Below are positions 22,593 to 33,269 of a stretch of DNA of 64,000 bases, one piece after another. A model generated the notes under the pieces. That model saw only the letters and a list, made by a program, of their open reading frames with translations. It had not been told where the DNA came from and searched no databases. The stretch covers positions 7,179,723 through 7,243,722 of the forward strand of contig NC_057866.1 of assembly GCF_019393635.1 (NCBI RefSeq), in the 5' to 3' direction. Source of the stretch: Dromiciops gliroides (taxonomy: Eukaryota; Chordata; Mammalia; Microbiotheria; Microbiotheriidae). Made by a program: the position numbers and the translations under genes. Position 1 is the first letter of the stretch, and every line of letters starts with the position of its first letter.

Positions 22593-22883
22593 TGAACCGG
22601 CAGAACCCGGAGGCCAGCAGACGGTGCGCGGGTCTCGGAGCCAGGGAGACCCGAATGCGAATCCGGACGACCCTGGGCCCAACCCTCGGCCTCAGTTTCC
22701 TCCTGGGCACGAGGACAGCAGGGCTGCGGCATCCCGATCCTTCCCGCCGCCGCAGCCTCTGGCCCTCCGCCGTGCAGGGGCATCCTATCCCGCCCCATCC
22801 CCGGGGCCCCAGCCTCCGCTCGCAGCCACGTCCCGGCCGGCTTTCTTTGGTCCAAACAGCCGCACTTTCAGCGGCCCCGCCCG

Positions 22884-23173
22884 CTTCCGGAGCGTCCATT
22901 TCGCTTCCGGCGCGCCCCCGCCCGCTTCCAGTGACGTCATGCAGCCCGGCGAGTGGCTGAGCCGCGCCTCTGGGGACCCGCCCTCCTCACTTCCGGCGCG
23001 GGCCCTGGACCCGGCCGACCGCGGAGGGAATCGGAGCCTGCCGGCCCCTTGCGGAGGTTTCTCCGGGGACACGATGGGCAGGGCCGCCTCCCCCTCCCGC
23101 CGAGGACGTGGCGACCTGCGGGGCTGGGCCGGGCGCGCCCTCGACTTCCGGCATGGGGTGACGTCTCTTCCGG
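22884..23173 (+). promoter_or_regulatory. C11orf24: Cluster of ETS-type sites with a consensus CRE
   Basis: CTTCCGG occurs five times (22884, 22904, 22990, 23145, 23167) within 290 bp, and the palindromic CRE TGACGTCA lies at 22932-22939. A half CRE (TGACGTC) follows at 23159. Such clusters are typical of ETS/GABP- and CREB/ATF-bound promoters of widely expressed genes. Binding here is inferred from the motifs only. Confidence 0.7.
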
Positions 23174-23199
23174 GGCGGGGCGGGGCGGGGCGGGGCGGG
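23174..23199 (+). promoter_or_regulatory. GGGGC tandem run (GC boxes, possible G-quadruplex)
   Basis: Five consecutive GGGGC units follow the last ETS-type site, just upstream of the first exon. They form overlapping SP-type GC boxes, and four or more G4 runs could fold as a quadruplex. Confidence 0.75.
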
Positions 23200-23346
23200 C
23201 CCGGAGCTGGGGCCGAGGCCCGGGGCTCCCTGGCGCCCGTGGCCGGTTCTCCGCGCCCGCCACGCTCCCAGCCCGCGTGCCCCCGCGCCGCCTGTAGCCT
23301 GCGGCCTGCGGGTGGCGGCGGCCGCTCCCCTCCGGGGCTGCGCCCG
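23200..23346 (+). other. C11orf24: Probable non-coding first exon of C11orf24
   Basis: The exon 3' end is set by the donor CCCG|GTAAGA at 23346/23347 within the CpG island. The start is approximate: transcription probably begins near the GC boxes. No ATG here opens a credible coding frame into the donor, which fits a 5' UTR exon. It could also belong to an alternative transcript. Confidence 0.5.
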
Positions 23347-25458
23347 GTAAGAGTCGCGCCGATGCCGGGGCCGGGGCCGTTGCCGGGGGGCCCGTGGCCA
23401 GGGGCGACGGGAGGAAGGTGGTCGTGGGGGGCTCCGGGCTTCTCTCGCGAGACTTGGCCAAAGCCTCGCCTCCGAGGCCGGGCGCCGGTAATGCGCGTGA
23501 GCCGGGATGGCCTCGCCGGGCGTGGGCTGCAGGGTGCTTAGAGATCCCCTGGCCCCCCTCCCTGACTGGACAGCGGGGGAAACTGAGGCCCAGGGGCGGG
23601 GGGAGGTAGGTTACTGGAGGCCACAGAGGTGATGATCCCCAGGCAGGATTGGAACCCAGATCCTCTTTGCTCCCGCCGGGCCGAGCTAGCGGAGCTCCTC
23701 AGGTGGGGTCGAGTGGGACGGGCCCCGAGGGCGGCTTGGATCGGGGAGGGGGCACCGGTTCCCGAGCCTCCGACGGGGACTCTCGTGACGGGGCCGGTCT
23801 GGTCAGCTTCGCCAAGCCCTTCATGCAGGCTGGAGCCCGGCCTCCGGGCTCAGGACACTGACCCACGATTCCCTCAAAGCCCCTCCCTCAGAGGCTGAGC
23901 CCGGCTACCCGAGCCCCCTCCTGCTCGGTGACGCCCCCCCCCACGAGCCCCTGCGAAAGCCCCGCACCTGCCTTCTAGGCTCCCGATCTTGCCCCAGGGC
24001 CTGTTCTCTGCCGGCCCCCTCCCCTCTAGTTCCTGGCTCCCCTGGCCCCAGTCTCCCCCCCCCCCGGGAGGCCCTCCCCAGCTCTTCCTCCCCCTCCCCA
24101 TTTCCCCTGGGCTCATCTTGCACCCAGAGGACCGAGGTCCTTTGCCTGTCATGTCCAGCTTTGTGCCCGGGCCGGCACAGTGCCCCTTGACTAACCCCTT
24201 TTCCAGCTCTGGCCCCGCAGGGGCTGCCCTCCTCGTATTGCCCGTGCCTAGCACCGTGCCTCCCGCGGGAGCAGCATTTAATAAGTATTTATCCAACGGA
24301 ATGATCCGCTCTTCTCCCTCATTCCTCAGCCCCAGCTCCAGTCACCGAGAGAAAACGTCACAGTAAGATCATTCTGTTCTGGGCTGAAAGAGCTCTCTTT
24401 CATCCCCGACTGCGAGGCCCCTCTTAGCTACATCCGTGCCCCCGCCTGCGGGGTGGGAAGCTGAGAGCTTGGTGCCAGCATCTGCTTCTCAAGGGCAGTG
24501 CACCCCCACCCCCATCCACCCCCCACGGGTCAGCAGCCTTTTCCATGGCTCCACCACCTGCAGAGGATGTGATGGGGAAACTGAGCCCCAGCGGGCTCTT
24601 CTCGCTCTCTTCTCCATCTCAGGCTAGCCTGCCCAACCTGCCCTGAGGGGCTCTGATTCTCCCCACAATGCCCGAGGAAGGTGCTCTTTTCTTCAGGGTG
24701 TTGTGGAAGGCTCCTTTCTGTCACCCAGCTTCTAGCTGCTCTGTGTTCCTAAACTGGCGTCTGCTTGTCTGCCTTGGCTACCATGGCCTTTTTATTGGGG
24801 GAACTTTTCATCTTCATGTGCTTGGATCCTGACAGAAAACACTGCCCCCCTTCCCCGCCCCCCAGGACTGGAGGAACCCCGTGGTCCAGCCCCCACCTGC
24901 ATTGTGTGGCTGGGTCGGGTGGGCATTCCTACTTCTTCCTCATGCCCCTTGTTGTTCCCTCTCAACCTTTCTGATGTTCATTGTCATTCCCTCCATCTCT
25001 TCTTGCCTTCACCTGTTGGCCTCCCATCAAGTAAGTGTTAACCATTCATAAAGCTCCTACTCTGCGCCAGGCACCAAAGTCAGTACCTGGCTCCCAGTCT
25101 TCTCCACCCCGACCCCTACCCTCATACATGTAGACATCTGACTTCTTCAGGCCAGCCGTGTCTCAGGCCTCCTCAGGCTGTAGCCCAGACTTCATCTACC
25201 AGGGCTTCCCTCTTTGCCCCCCCTTCAGCCACCCACTGGAATTCCTTTCAATACTTCCCTTTTCCTCAGTTCTCTTAAACCCATTTGTCATCCTCGCTGT
25301 GGCCTCCAGCTCCTTTCTCCCTCATTCATTCACCTTGTTTTGCTAACTCTTGCCCCTCGTTCAGCCCAAGTCTTAGCTGACCTCTCTGCAGGGGTTGTGG
25401 TGTGCCTGAGCACCTGCTCACCCCTGCCTCCTCTGACCTCCTGGTTCTCTTCCGCTCT

Positions 25459-25460
<2 letters not shown>

Positions 25461-25494
<34 letters not shown>
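25461..25494 (+). repeat. Uninterrupted run of 34 cytosines
   Basis: Bases 25461-25494 are all C. Such a run can form i-motif or G-quadruplex structures and is difficult to sequence, so its length is uncertain. Confidence 0.95.
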
Positions 25495-25495
<1 letters not shown>

Positions 25496-25989
25496 CCATT
25501 GAGTCCTTTGCCCCTCGTGAGCCCTGCACAGCTCTGTCCTGAGCCCTTTGTTCATTCTGCAGCTCTCAGTCATCTCATTGGAAGGAACCCGTGGGAGGGA
25601 GCTCTAGGCAGGCGATTCCCCATCCAGCAGGACTCTTCTCCCAGCTCCGGTCCTCTGGCCCAGCTGTCTCTGGATGGCATACCCAGAATGAACGAAAAAA
25701 GAACACAACATGCTTCCCCTGCGCAAGGGCTGCCCTGCATGCTGAGCATACAAAGAGGTGCTGGGCAGATGGTAAGGCCTGGAGGGCCTTCATCTTACTA
25801 GGACTGGAGTTGGTGACCCCAGAGGCCATGTTGGGCTGGGGGAGAGGGAGTAGGAGGCCCAAGGATCTAAGTGAAGCAGGCATTCAGGGCCCCCAGCAAT
25901 GTTGAGGAGAAGGGAAGAACCTGGTGGGATGTAGGAATGAAACTCGGTGTATTCTCACTCTCTTTGTCCTTCTAAATGACCTCTTTTTT

Positions 25990-26340
25990 GATGGGAGGCA
26001 CCATGACCCCAGTCACCCAGGTGCCCAACCTTGGTGTCATCTCTTCCCTCACACTCCCATCCAGTTGGTTGCTAGGTCTTTTCCATTCTACCTTCATCAG
26101 TTCTATCTAATCCATCCCTTTTCTAGCACACATGTAGCCAATTCCCTAATTCAAGCCCCCATTACTTAGCCCCTAGATTATTGTAGTATTCTCCTAATTA
26201 GTTTCTGCCTCCAGTCTCTCCTCTCTCCAATGCATACTCCAAACACTGCCAAAGGAATCTTCTTAAGGGACAGATCTGACTGTCCCTCCCCTGCTCAGAA
26301 TTATTTGGTGGCTCCCTACTACCTCTGGAACAGGGGCTTT
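25990..26340 (+). mobile_element. L2-type LINE 3' coding/UTR relic
   Basis: 'gggacagatctgactgtccc', 'gtggctccctactacctctg' follow the segment near the L2 ORF end (…DLTV…, SLP…). Preceding 'ttggtgtcatctcttccctc' also fits L2. Frames are broken. Confidence 0.55.
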
Positions 26341-26593
26341 TTGTGCAAGCTATATGCCCTTTTGGCCATTTGGTGAAAACTAGAAAAACCCCTTCTCAGA
26401 ATAATGTTTTTAAATGTATAAAATAAAATACAAAGGATGACAAAGATAACCAGTTACATTGACATAGTAATAAAATTTTGCAAAGTGCTTGGATAAGAAC
26501 CCCTTTGTAGAATAAAACATGAAGAGCACGTAGAATCTCAGAATTAGAGGAAACTTTGGAGGCCGCCTGGTCTCCCCATAGCCACACTGCTCG

Positions 26594-26802
26594 ATTGTTG
26601 TTCAGTCCTGTCTGACTCATGATGAGCTCGTGGCTATAGTATGCATGGAGTTTTCTTGGCAAAGATACTGGAGTACTTTACCATTTCCTACTTTGGAAGA
26701 TTAGAGCAAACAGAAGTTAAGTGACTTGCTCAGGGTCACATGGGAAGTCAGGCCTTCCTGACTCCAGGCCCAGCACTCTATCCACTGTGCCACCTGCTGC
26801 CA
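26594..26802 (-). mobile_element. Longer CORE-SINE family, minus
   Basis: 'ttgttgttcagtcctgtctg', 'gttttcttggcaaagatact', 'cactctatccactgtgccac': same family as 7045-7284. Confidence 0.85.
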
Positions 26803-27198
26803 ATTATCCAAGCCAACCGGTTATCCAGCCCTTAAACAAGCATGCATTACAGGCTAGTCACTGGAGGTATGGAGAAAATGGGCAAGGGTCCCTGCCTCAA
26901 GAAGCTTACCTTCTACTTGGGGGTGGAGGAGCGATTGAGGGGAGGGAAAGCTCCCAGCTAGGTGGACCAGGGAGGGTTTTGTGCAGGAGGTGGTGCCTGA
27001 GCCAGGCCTCGAAGGGAACACTTGAGCCTTGGGGGACAGCCCGTGCAGTGGTGTGGACGTGGGTGGTGTGAGGTCCTAGGAGTGCTTTGGTTTTTACACC
27101 TCTTTAAAAATTCTGAATGTAAACACCAAAACAAGGATCCTTTGCCTGTACACAACAGAACACAAGAAGACGATTGTATGTAAGCAAATCTCCATTTC

Positions 27199-27337
27199 TT
27201 TTTTTTTTAATTAATAAAGTATTTTTTTTTCCGTTACATGTAAAGATAGTTCTCAACCTTGTTTATACAAGCTTTACAATTTCAGATTTTTCTACCTCCC
27301 TCCCCCCCTCCCCTAGACAGCAGGTAATCTGATATAG

Positions 27338-27377
<40 letters not shown>

Positions 27378-28390
27378 TAATAACATTAATCCTATTTCTG
27401 CATTAGTCATGTTATAAGAGAAAAAATCAGAGCAATGATGGAAAACCTCAAAATAGAAAAAAAAACAACAGCATCAAAAGTAAAAGAAATAGTATGTTTC
27501 AATCAGCATCTATACTCCATAGTTCTTTTTTTTTTTTTCCTGGATTTGGAGATCCTCTTCTATCATGAGTTCCCTGGAACTCTTCTGTACCATTGCATTG
27601 GTGAGAAGAATCTAGTTCATCACAGTAGATCAACACTCAATGTTGATGATACTGTGTACAATGTTCTTCTGGTTCTGCTCATCTCACTCATCAGCTCACC
27701 CAAGTCCTTCCAGGTTTCTCTGAACTCCTCCTGCTCATCGTTTCTTACAGCACAATAGTATTCCATTGTATTCATATACCACAACTTGTCCAGCCATTCC
27801 CCAATGGATGGGCACCCCCTCAACTTCCAATTCCTTGCCACCGCGTAAAGAGCAGCTATAAATATTTTTGTACATGTGGGTTCCTTTCCCCCTTCCATGA
27901 TCTTTTTGGGAAAAAGACCCAAAAGTGGTATTGTTGGGTCAAAGGGTATGCACAGCTTTATCCCCCTTTGGGCATAATTCCAAATTGCTCTCCAGAATGG
28001 TTGGATCAGTTCACAGCTCCACCAACAATGCATTAGTGTTCCAATTTTCCCACAGCTTCTCCAACATTTATTATTTTCCTTTTTTGTCATTTTAGCCAAT
28101 CTGATAGGTGTCAGGTGGGTACTCAGGGTTGTTTTAATTTACATCTCTCTAATCATTAGAGATTTAGAGCATTTTTTCATATGGAAATAGATAGCTTTGG
28201 TTTCTTCATCAGAAAACTGCCTGTTCATATCCTTTGACCATTTCTCAATTGGGGAATGACTTGGGTTCTTATAAATTTGATTTAGTTCCCTATATATTTT
28301 AGAGATGAGGCCTTTATCAGAAGCACTGGCCTCAAAAATTGTTTCCCAGCTTTCTGCCTCCCTTCTAATTTTGGATGCATTGCTTCTGAA
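27199..28390 (-). mobile_element. 5'-truncated L1 insertion with target-site duplication
   Basis: A 1.19-kb minus-strand L1 with poly(A) (T run on plus) at its left end, flanked by perfect 14-bp CAAATCTCCATTTC at 27185-27198 and 28391-28404. It carries the end of ORF2: in order the motifs NRQFSDEETKAIYFHMKKCS, CWRSCGKIGTLMHCWWSC, IPFDPTIPLLGLFPK, CTKIFIAALYAVARNWK and MNTMEYYCAVRNDEQEEF, clearly homologous to mammalian L1 ORF2. One in-frame TAA (28141-28139) follows LMIREM, where a Gln codon is usual. An (AT)n run sits in the 3' UTR (about 27342-27369). Confidence 0.97.
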
Positions 28391-28731
28391 CAAATCTCCA
28401 TTTCATACAAGTTGCTTTTAAAAAATGTTGTAAGGAATTCTATGTCCCCCTGTCAAAGCCATTCTACTTTCTCTGCATTAAAGACATTCTTCAGGGTTTG
28501 AAAAATGATTGGGCACAGCACTATTGCTCACTACCTCTTGACCCCTTCCCCCAATTAAAAATGTAGAGAAAAGAGTAATCAGGAAAAATGCATGTAGCCC
28601 TGAATGGCCCCATGCAGAAATGCCAGGAGGTGGGGGCAGCATGCCAGCGAGTTCCAGCACCTCAGGCCTCTGGGTACAGGATTGCTTGAGGCTCAAGCAG
28701 AGCCCTGCTATTCTTCACAATTGGCTTTTTT

Positions 28732-28849
28732 TTAAAGGGCAGTTGGGGTTAAGTGACTTGCCCAGGGTCACACAGCTAGTAAATGATAAGTGTCTGAGGC
28801 TGGATTTGAACTCAGGTAGCCCTATCCACTGCGCCACCTAGCTGCCCCC
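28732..28849 (-). mobile_element. CORE-SINE with internal deletion and target-site duplication
   Basis: Minus-strand copy, flanked by CACAATTGGCTTTTTT (28716-28731) and CACAGTTGGCTTTTTT (28850-28865). The stretch normally reading 'cctcctgaatccagggccag' is missing. Confidence 0.92.
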
Positions 28850-29395
28850 CACAGTTGGCTTTTTTTACCGTGATGTCCGGTCAGTTGTTTTCCTTCAGTC
28901 CATTCACATCTGAAATTGTCTCATCAGTTCTTAGGAGCATTAACATTCCATTCCATTCATATGCCACAGATCTCCCTTTCAGAGTCAGCCAGGTTGTTGG
29001 CCTTGATATCATCCTCCTCCTTAACCCTCGCTCCCATTCTCTGTTGTGTTTGATAGTTTTCTTGACCAGACTGTGGCTGTCCAATCCTCCTTTGCCCATT
29101 TCCGATAAGAGTGAAGCTCATCTTGTCCTCGCCTTCCACGCCATCCTCCCTGTTCCTATCTTTTTTCTTCCTCCTTTTACCCTCCCTTTTCTTTACTCTT
29201 CTCAAACTCCCAGGGCAGAACCTGGCTACTTTCAGGGCCTGTTTCTCTTATGCAGCCCCTTCAGTATCCTTTGAAGACTTCCAGGTGTGGTAAGGACACT
29301 CTTGGAGTGTTAGCACTACATCATCATACAGCCTCCTCCATTGCTCAGATAAATTGACCTTTTTTAGTTCCAGCATGGTTCCTCTTCAGCCCTAG

Positions 29396-29600
29396 TGCAC
29401 AGAGCTCTGGTCCTGGAGTCAGGAGGACTCATCATCCTGAGTTCAGATATGATCTCAGACACTTCCTCGCAGGGTGACCCTGGGCAAGTCACTTCACCCT
29501 GTCTGCCTCAGTTTCCTCATCTGTAAAATGAGCTGGAGAAGGAAATGGCAAACCACTGTAGTATCTCTGCCAAGAAAACCCCAGATGGGGTCACAGAATC
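29396..29600 (+). mobile_element. Longer CORE-SINE family, plus
   Basis: 'ctggagtcaggaggactcat', 'gtttcctcatctgtaaaatg', 'agctggagaaggaaatggca', 'ctctgccaagaaaacccc' give the family in its plus sense. Confidence 0.85.
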
Positions 29601-29630
29601 AAATAACTGACCAGTTCAGCTCTGGTCTTT

Positions 29631-29770
29631 TTTATTTTTTATTTTTGGTGAGGCATTTGGGGTTAAGTGACTTGCCCAGGGTCACACAGCTAGTAAGTGT
29701 CAGGTTCTGAGGTCAAATTTGAACTCAGGTCCTCCTGACTCCAGGACCAGTGCCCTATCCACTGTGCCAT
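29631..29770 (-). mobile_element. CORE-SINE, head truncated
   Basis: Minus-strand SINE that stops at 'ccactgtgccat', just before the inverted-end element at 29780, so the head of the SINE (ctagctgccc) is missing. Confidence 0.88.
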
Positions 29771-29779
29771 TCAGATATT

Positions 29780-30148
29780 AGCTCCAAAAGGGATTCAGAC
29801 CCTCATTAATGGGCAGAAATTGGGGGTCAAATTCATCGTGAGTCATCCCAAAAGAATTACAAGACTCAGTGACTCAGTTCAGTGGAGGTGTGTTTTGGGG
29901 GGTTATATGTCATAAGGTGAATCTGGGGACAAATTTGGCCTTTTCTGTGCATATCGCTGATTCCCATGGTTAATTTCAAAATACCTCCATTTTCCATGAG
30001 AATTTCTATAGCCTTGTCTTATGTCTTATTGTTGTTTGACCTGACCCTTTATGGTCCTGTTATGGGTACTGATTTCTGTGGGCAAGAGAACCTAGCACCC
30101 TGACCTGTAAGTTATCTATTAACTGGGGTCTGAATCCTTTTTGGAGCT
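29780..30148. mobile_element. Unassigned 369-bp element with terminal inverted repeats
   Basis: The left end AGCTCCAAAAGGGATTCAGA (29780) and the reverse complement of the right end, AGCTCCAAAAAGGATTCAGA (from 30148), match at 19 of 20 bases and go on more weakly into 'ccc…ttaat'. The spacing is 369 bp and no open frame is convincing. This is the layout of a non-autonomous DNA transposon, but a fold-back of another repeat is possible. 'tcagat' lies near both outer ends (29771, 30149 region), which might be a remnant target duplication. Confidence 0.5.
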
Positions 30149-30789
30149 CAGATCTGAATTCAAGCTTGGGTCTTGGGTTTTTCTGTTAACCCCTTTTTTG
30201 CCTCCTACATCGTTCGGGGGCTTCCCTTTCCCTCTGATCCTCCGACAATCTGAGCAGTTCTCATTTAGGATTTCTTCATAGAGAATGTGTAGGCTTTTTT
30301 TGAAATCACAACTGATTTTATATTTTCTCTCCCCCCCAAAAAAACCTGGGCTTTGCCACAGTCACTCAGGTAGGGCTTAGGGCTTCGTCTCCCAAACTGG
30401 ATGTACTGCTCCAGTTCTAGGTACTCATGGGAAACCACTTTTGCTTGCAGTCTCTGCTCGTCGGTGTGACCGCACGCTCTTTGCAGGCTGGGTTTGTTTC
30501 TGTTTTTTAAGCATCTCTAGACTTACAGACATGATTGTTTATACTCGTGTCTGTTTTTTGGGTCATGAATCTCTCTAGCTTTGGTTCCTGAATTGGAACT
30601 TGGTGCAGGGCGAGGAGGCGCCACTCTCGGTTGCATTTCTGGGTGGGGCGGTTGGCCCTGCTTGGTCTTGTCTCCTCTCACAAGTCCCTGGGCTGATCTC
30701 CACCCTGCAGGGCTAGGAGCCTGGATCATTAAGGGTCAGAGCACTGCCAGGTTCAGGGCATCGCAGATAGACCAGCTTAGCCAAACAGT

Positions 30790-30920
30790 AGAGCGAAAGA
30801 AGTGGGTACAGTGGGAAGAACCTTGGCTCTGACCTGGGTTCAAATCCCACTTTGGTGCCTCCTCTCTGTGTGATGTTGAGCATAGCCCTTGCCTCCCTGG
30901 GCCTCAGTTTCCTCTCCAGA
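30790..30920 (+). mobile_element. MIR-type SINE relic
   Basis: 'ttggctctgacctgggttca', 'aatcccactttggtgcctcc', 'gcctcagtttcctctccag' follow the MIR order. Confidence 0.6.
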
Positions 30921-31390
30921 TGATTTCAGAGGTGCCTTGCGGTGAGGACCCAGGGAACCTTGGGGAACTGTGTGGGATGGAAGTACCAGAAGTACCTCAT
31001 TCTCTCCTAGACAGGGTGACTGCCCTTTGCCGGCCGGCCTCTGAGGAGGAGGAACTTCCCGCCTCTGCACAAGCCTTTTGCTTTGGAGTAGCTTGGCTTG
31101 ATGGGGAGTTTTTCTTGACATGAGCAATCTTCCTCCTCTGGACACCTTCACCCGTTCCTCCTGTCCTGTCCCCTGAGGCCTTTGAAAGGGCTGAAGGCAG
31201 CTCTTCCCTCCCCCTCCCCCTGGCTGCCCATGTGAAAACAAAGCCAAGCCTCCCCTCTTTTGGGTGATTCTTTTGGGGCATGATGGGATCTTGGGCCTCT
31301 TTACCATCCTGGTTGCTTCCTTTGGAGCCTTTAGGTCCTGAGGCCCTAAGACCTTCACTTTCTTCCATCATCTTTTGCACATCCATTCTT

Positions 31391-31544
31391 ACTTTTTATT
31401 TTATTTTTTGTGGGGCAATGTGGGTTAAGTGACTTGCCCAGGGTCACACAGCTAGTAAGTGTCAAGTGTCTGAGGCCGGATTTGAACTCAGGTCCTCCTG
31501 AATCCAGGGCCAGTGCTCTATCCACTGTGCCACCTACCTGCCCC
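31391..31544 (-). mobile_element. CORE-SINE with perfect 17-bp target-site duplication
   Basis: Minus-strand full copy between TTTGCACATCCATTCTT at 31374-31390 and 31545-31561. Confidence 0.97.
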
Positions 31545-31611
31545 TTTGCACATCCATTCTTGATCCCTTCTGATATCAGTGCACACATGAGTCATCCGAA
31601 GTGAGGAGTTG

Positions 31612-31768
31612 GGGGCAGCTAGATGGCGCAGTGGATAGAGCACCAGCCCTGGAGTCAGGAGGACCTGAGTTCAAATCCGGCCTCAGACACTTGACACTTA
31701 TTAGCTGTGTGACCCTGGGCAAGTCACTTAACCCCTATTGCCTCACTTAAAATTAAAAAAAAAAAAAA
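31612..31768 (+). mobile_element. CORE-SINE with perfect 14-bp target-site duplication
   Basis: Plus-strand full copy between GAAGTGAGGAGTTG at 31598-31611 and 31769-31782. It lies 67 bp from the previous, inverted SINE, so a transcript through both could fold into a long hairpin. Confidence 0.97.
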
Positions 31769-33269
31769 GAAGTGAGGAGTTGTCCTGTGCTTGGACAGGT
31801 CCTTGGGAGGTTCTCTCATGGCTCAGACACAAGTCTAGGAAGTCAGAAGACCTCTCTTTTGATAACATCAGGTCACCAAAGGGTTGCCCAGGCCTCCGTG
31901 TCCTAGGAGTGACCCACCCGACTCTTCTCTCTTCCCTCCTCCTGACTCTCTACTCCAAGGCACCTTTGGATGCACACGGTCATTTCTTGGCTGTCAGACA
32001 GTGGCTTCTTCCGGAAGCTCCCATCTGCACGGAAGGAGTTGCAACTCTGTTCCTTCTTTCTGTACGCTCAGTGCCCCTTCTGCTCTTTTTCCTCTGGATC
32101 CCATTCTTGCCCCCTCCACACTCTTGACCCAAGCTGGGACCTCCCTCTGCCTCAGTCTTCCATTCTTTTAAAGGAATACTTCTTTCTCCTTGATACCCTG
32201 AAGGATGGATGAAGAGACATTCCTTGACTGCCTGGACCTTTTCCCTAGGAGAGAGAGGATCCTGGCTCACCTGGCAATTCGGTTGTAGCGGCAGAAAGAG
32301 AATCATCGCGCCCTCTGAAGGTCCCAGCAGAATTCTTCCCTCTTTCCACACCTTTGAGAAACATGAATTGGCTTTGAGCTTTCTTTCCCTCCTCTGGCTT
32401 TTCTCTGTCATCTGGGTGGCCTCTTAGTGCCCAGGCCAGAGAGGCGCAGACAGTTGACATGATGCCTGAAGAGCTGATGGGTGGCCCGTAACACCAGCTC
32501 TTGGGCTTCCTTCCAAGGCCTTCCCAGAAGTTTGCAGTCACTGCCCCACACCCCAGAGGGCTTGGAGGCAGCAGCTGTGAGTGCCCCCCCCACTTCTGCC
32601 CAAACTCAGACACCTTCAGGCTGGCTACTGCTGATGTGGCAGCATCTGCAAGGTGGGCGTGGATTTCACCAGCAAGTCTGGTGCCGCCTAGTTAGTCCTG
32701 TTGTTTTTAGCTGCTGCTGCTACTGGGAAATTCCCTTTTTATGATACTTGCCCTCCCAGTCAGGGATGAGATGGAGAAAGAGAGATTAGGGTGGATTACA
32801 AGAGGGGTGCTTGCAGCTCTCTGTCTTATGGAGAATGCCTTGGGTTCTGGTTGGTTTCCCCGCTACAAGCTCCCATGTGACTTTGCCCAATGCAAGCAAT
32901 CAGAGAAACATTTACTGCGCACCCACTGTATACACCACTTTGTGTTGAACAAACATGTGTACACAATGAGACATTCTTTAATGACGTTTCAGAATCTGTG
33001 TGTATGCTTCCCACAGCCCTCCTTCATTGTGCAATGGTATTTCAGGCTCTTCCCATCTTCTGCCACCCCCCACTCCCAACAACCAGGGCTCAGCTATCCC
33101 AGAGGGCTTCATGGGAGACCTGCCTTTCTCCTGGCTAGCTCACTCAGCCAGTGACCCCAGAGATGCTCCTTCTTACCCCACAACTTTGCTCTGATATGGG
33201 ACCTGGGATGGGGGATTCTCCACTCTTGAGTAGAGGTATGACAATGATCTAAGGAAGAAATTGTGGTTG

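Larger units (their letters stand above)
22600..23960 (+). promoter_or_regulatory. C11orf24: CpG island and promoter of C11orf24
   Basis: CG-rich and CpG-dense sequence with GC boxes and no TATA box. It contains the donor of a non-coding first exon at 23346. GC-rich MIR-like traces lie inside it: 22613-22715 (ctcagtttcctcctgggcac) and 23555-23690 (gaaactgaggcccagg). The island's plus-strand exon and the C11orf24 coding exons downstream agree in direction. Confidence 0.75.

Noticed and set aside
22238-23541. Long open frames (up to 353 codons) on both strands over the purine tract and C11orf24 CpG island
   Set aside because: The sequence is Glu/Arg/Gly-rich on one strand and Ser/Pro/Leu-rich on the other, as purine tracts give. 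No start context, splice or family evidence supports a protein.
24765-24842. MAFLLGELFIFMCLDPD, considered as the C11orf24 signal-peptide exon
   Set aside because: It has no donor in a suitable place and a weaker signal shape than the exon at 37577.
28957-29274. Overlapping open frames around 29 kb (139 codons plus)
   Set aside because: No recognisable domain and no flanking splice signals of note; the length is within chance for this composition.
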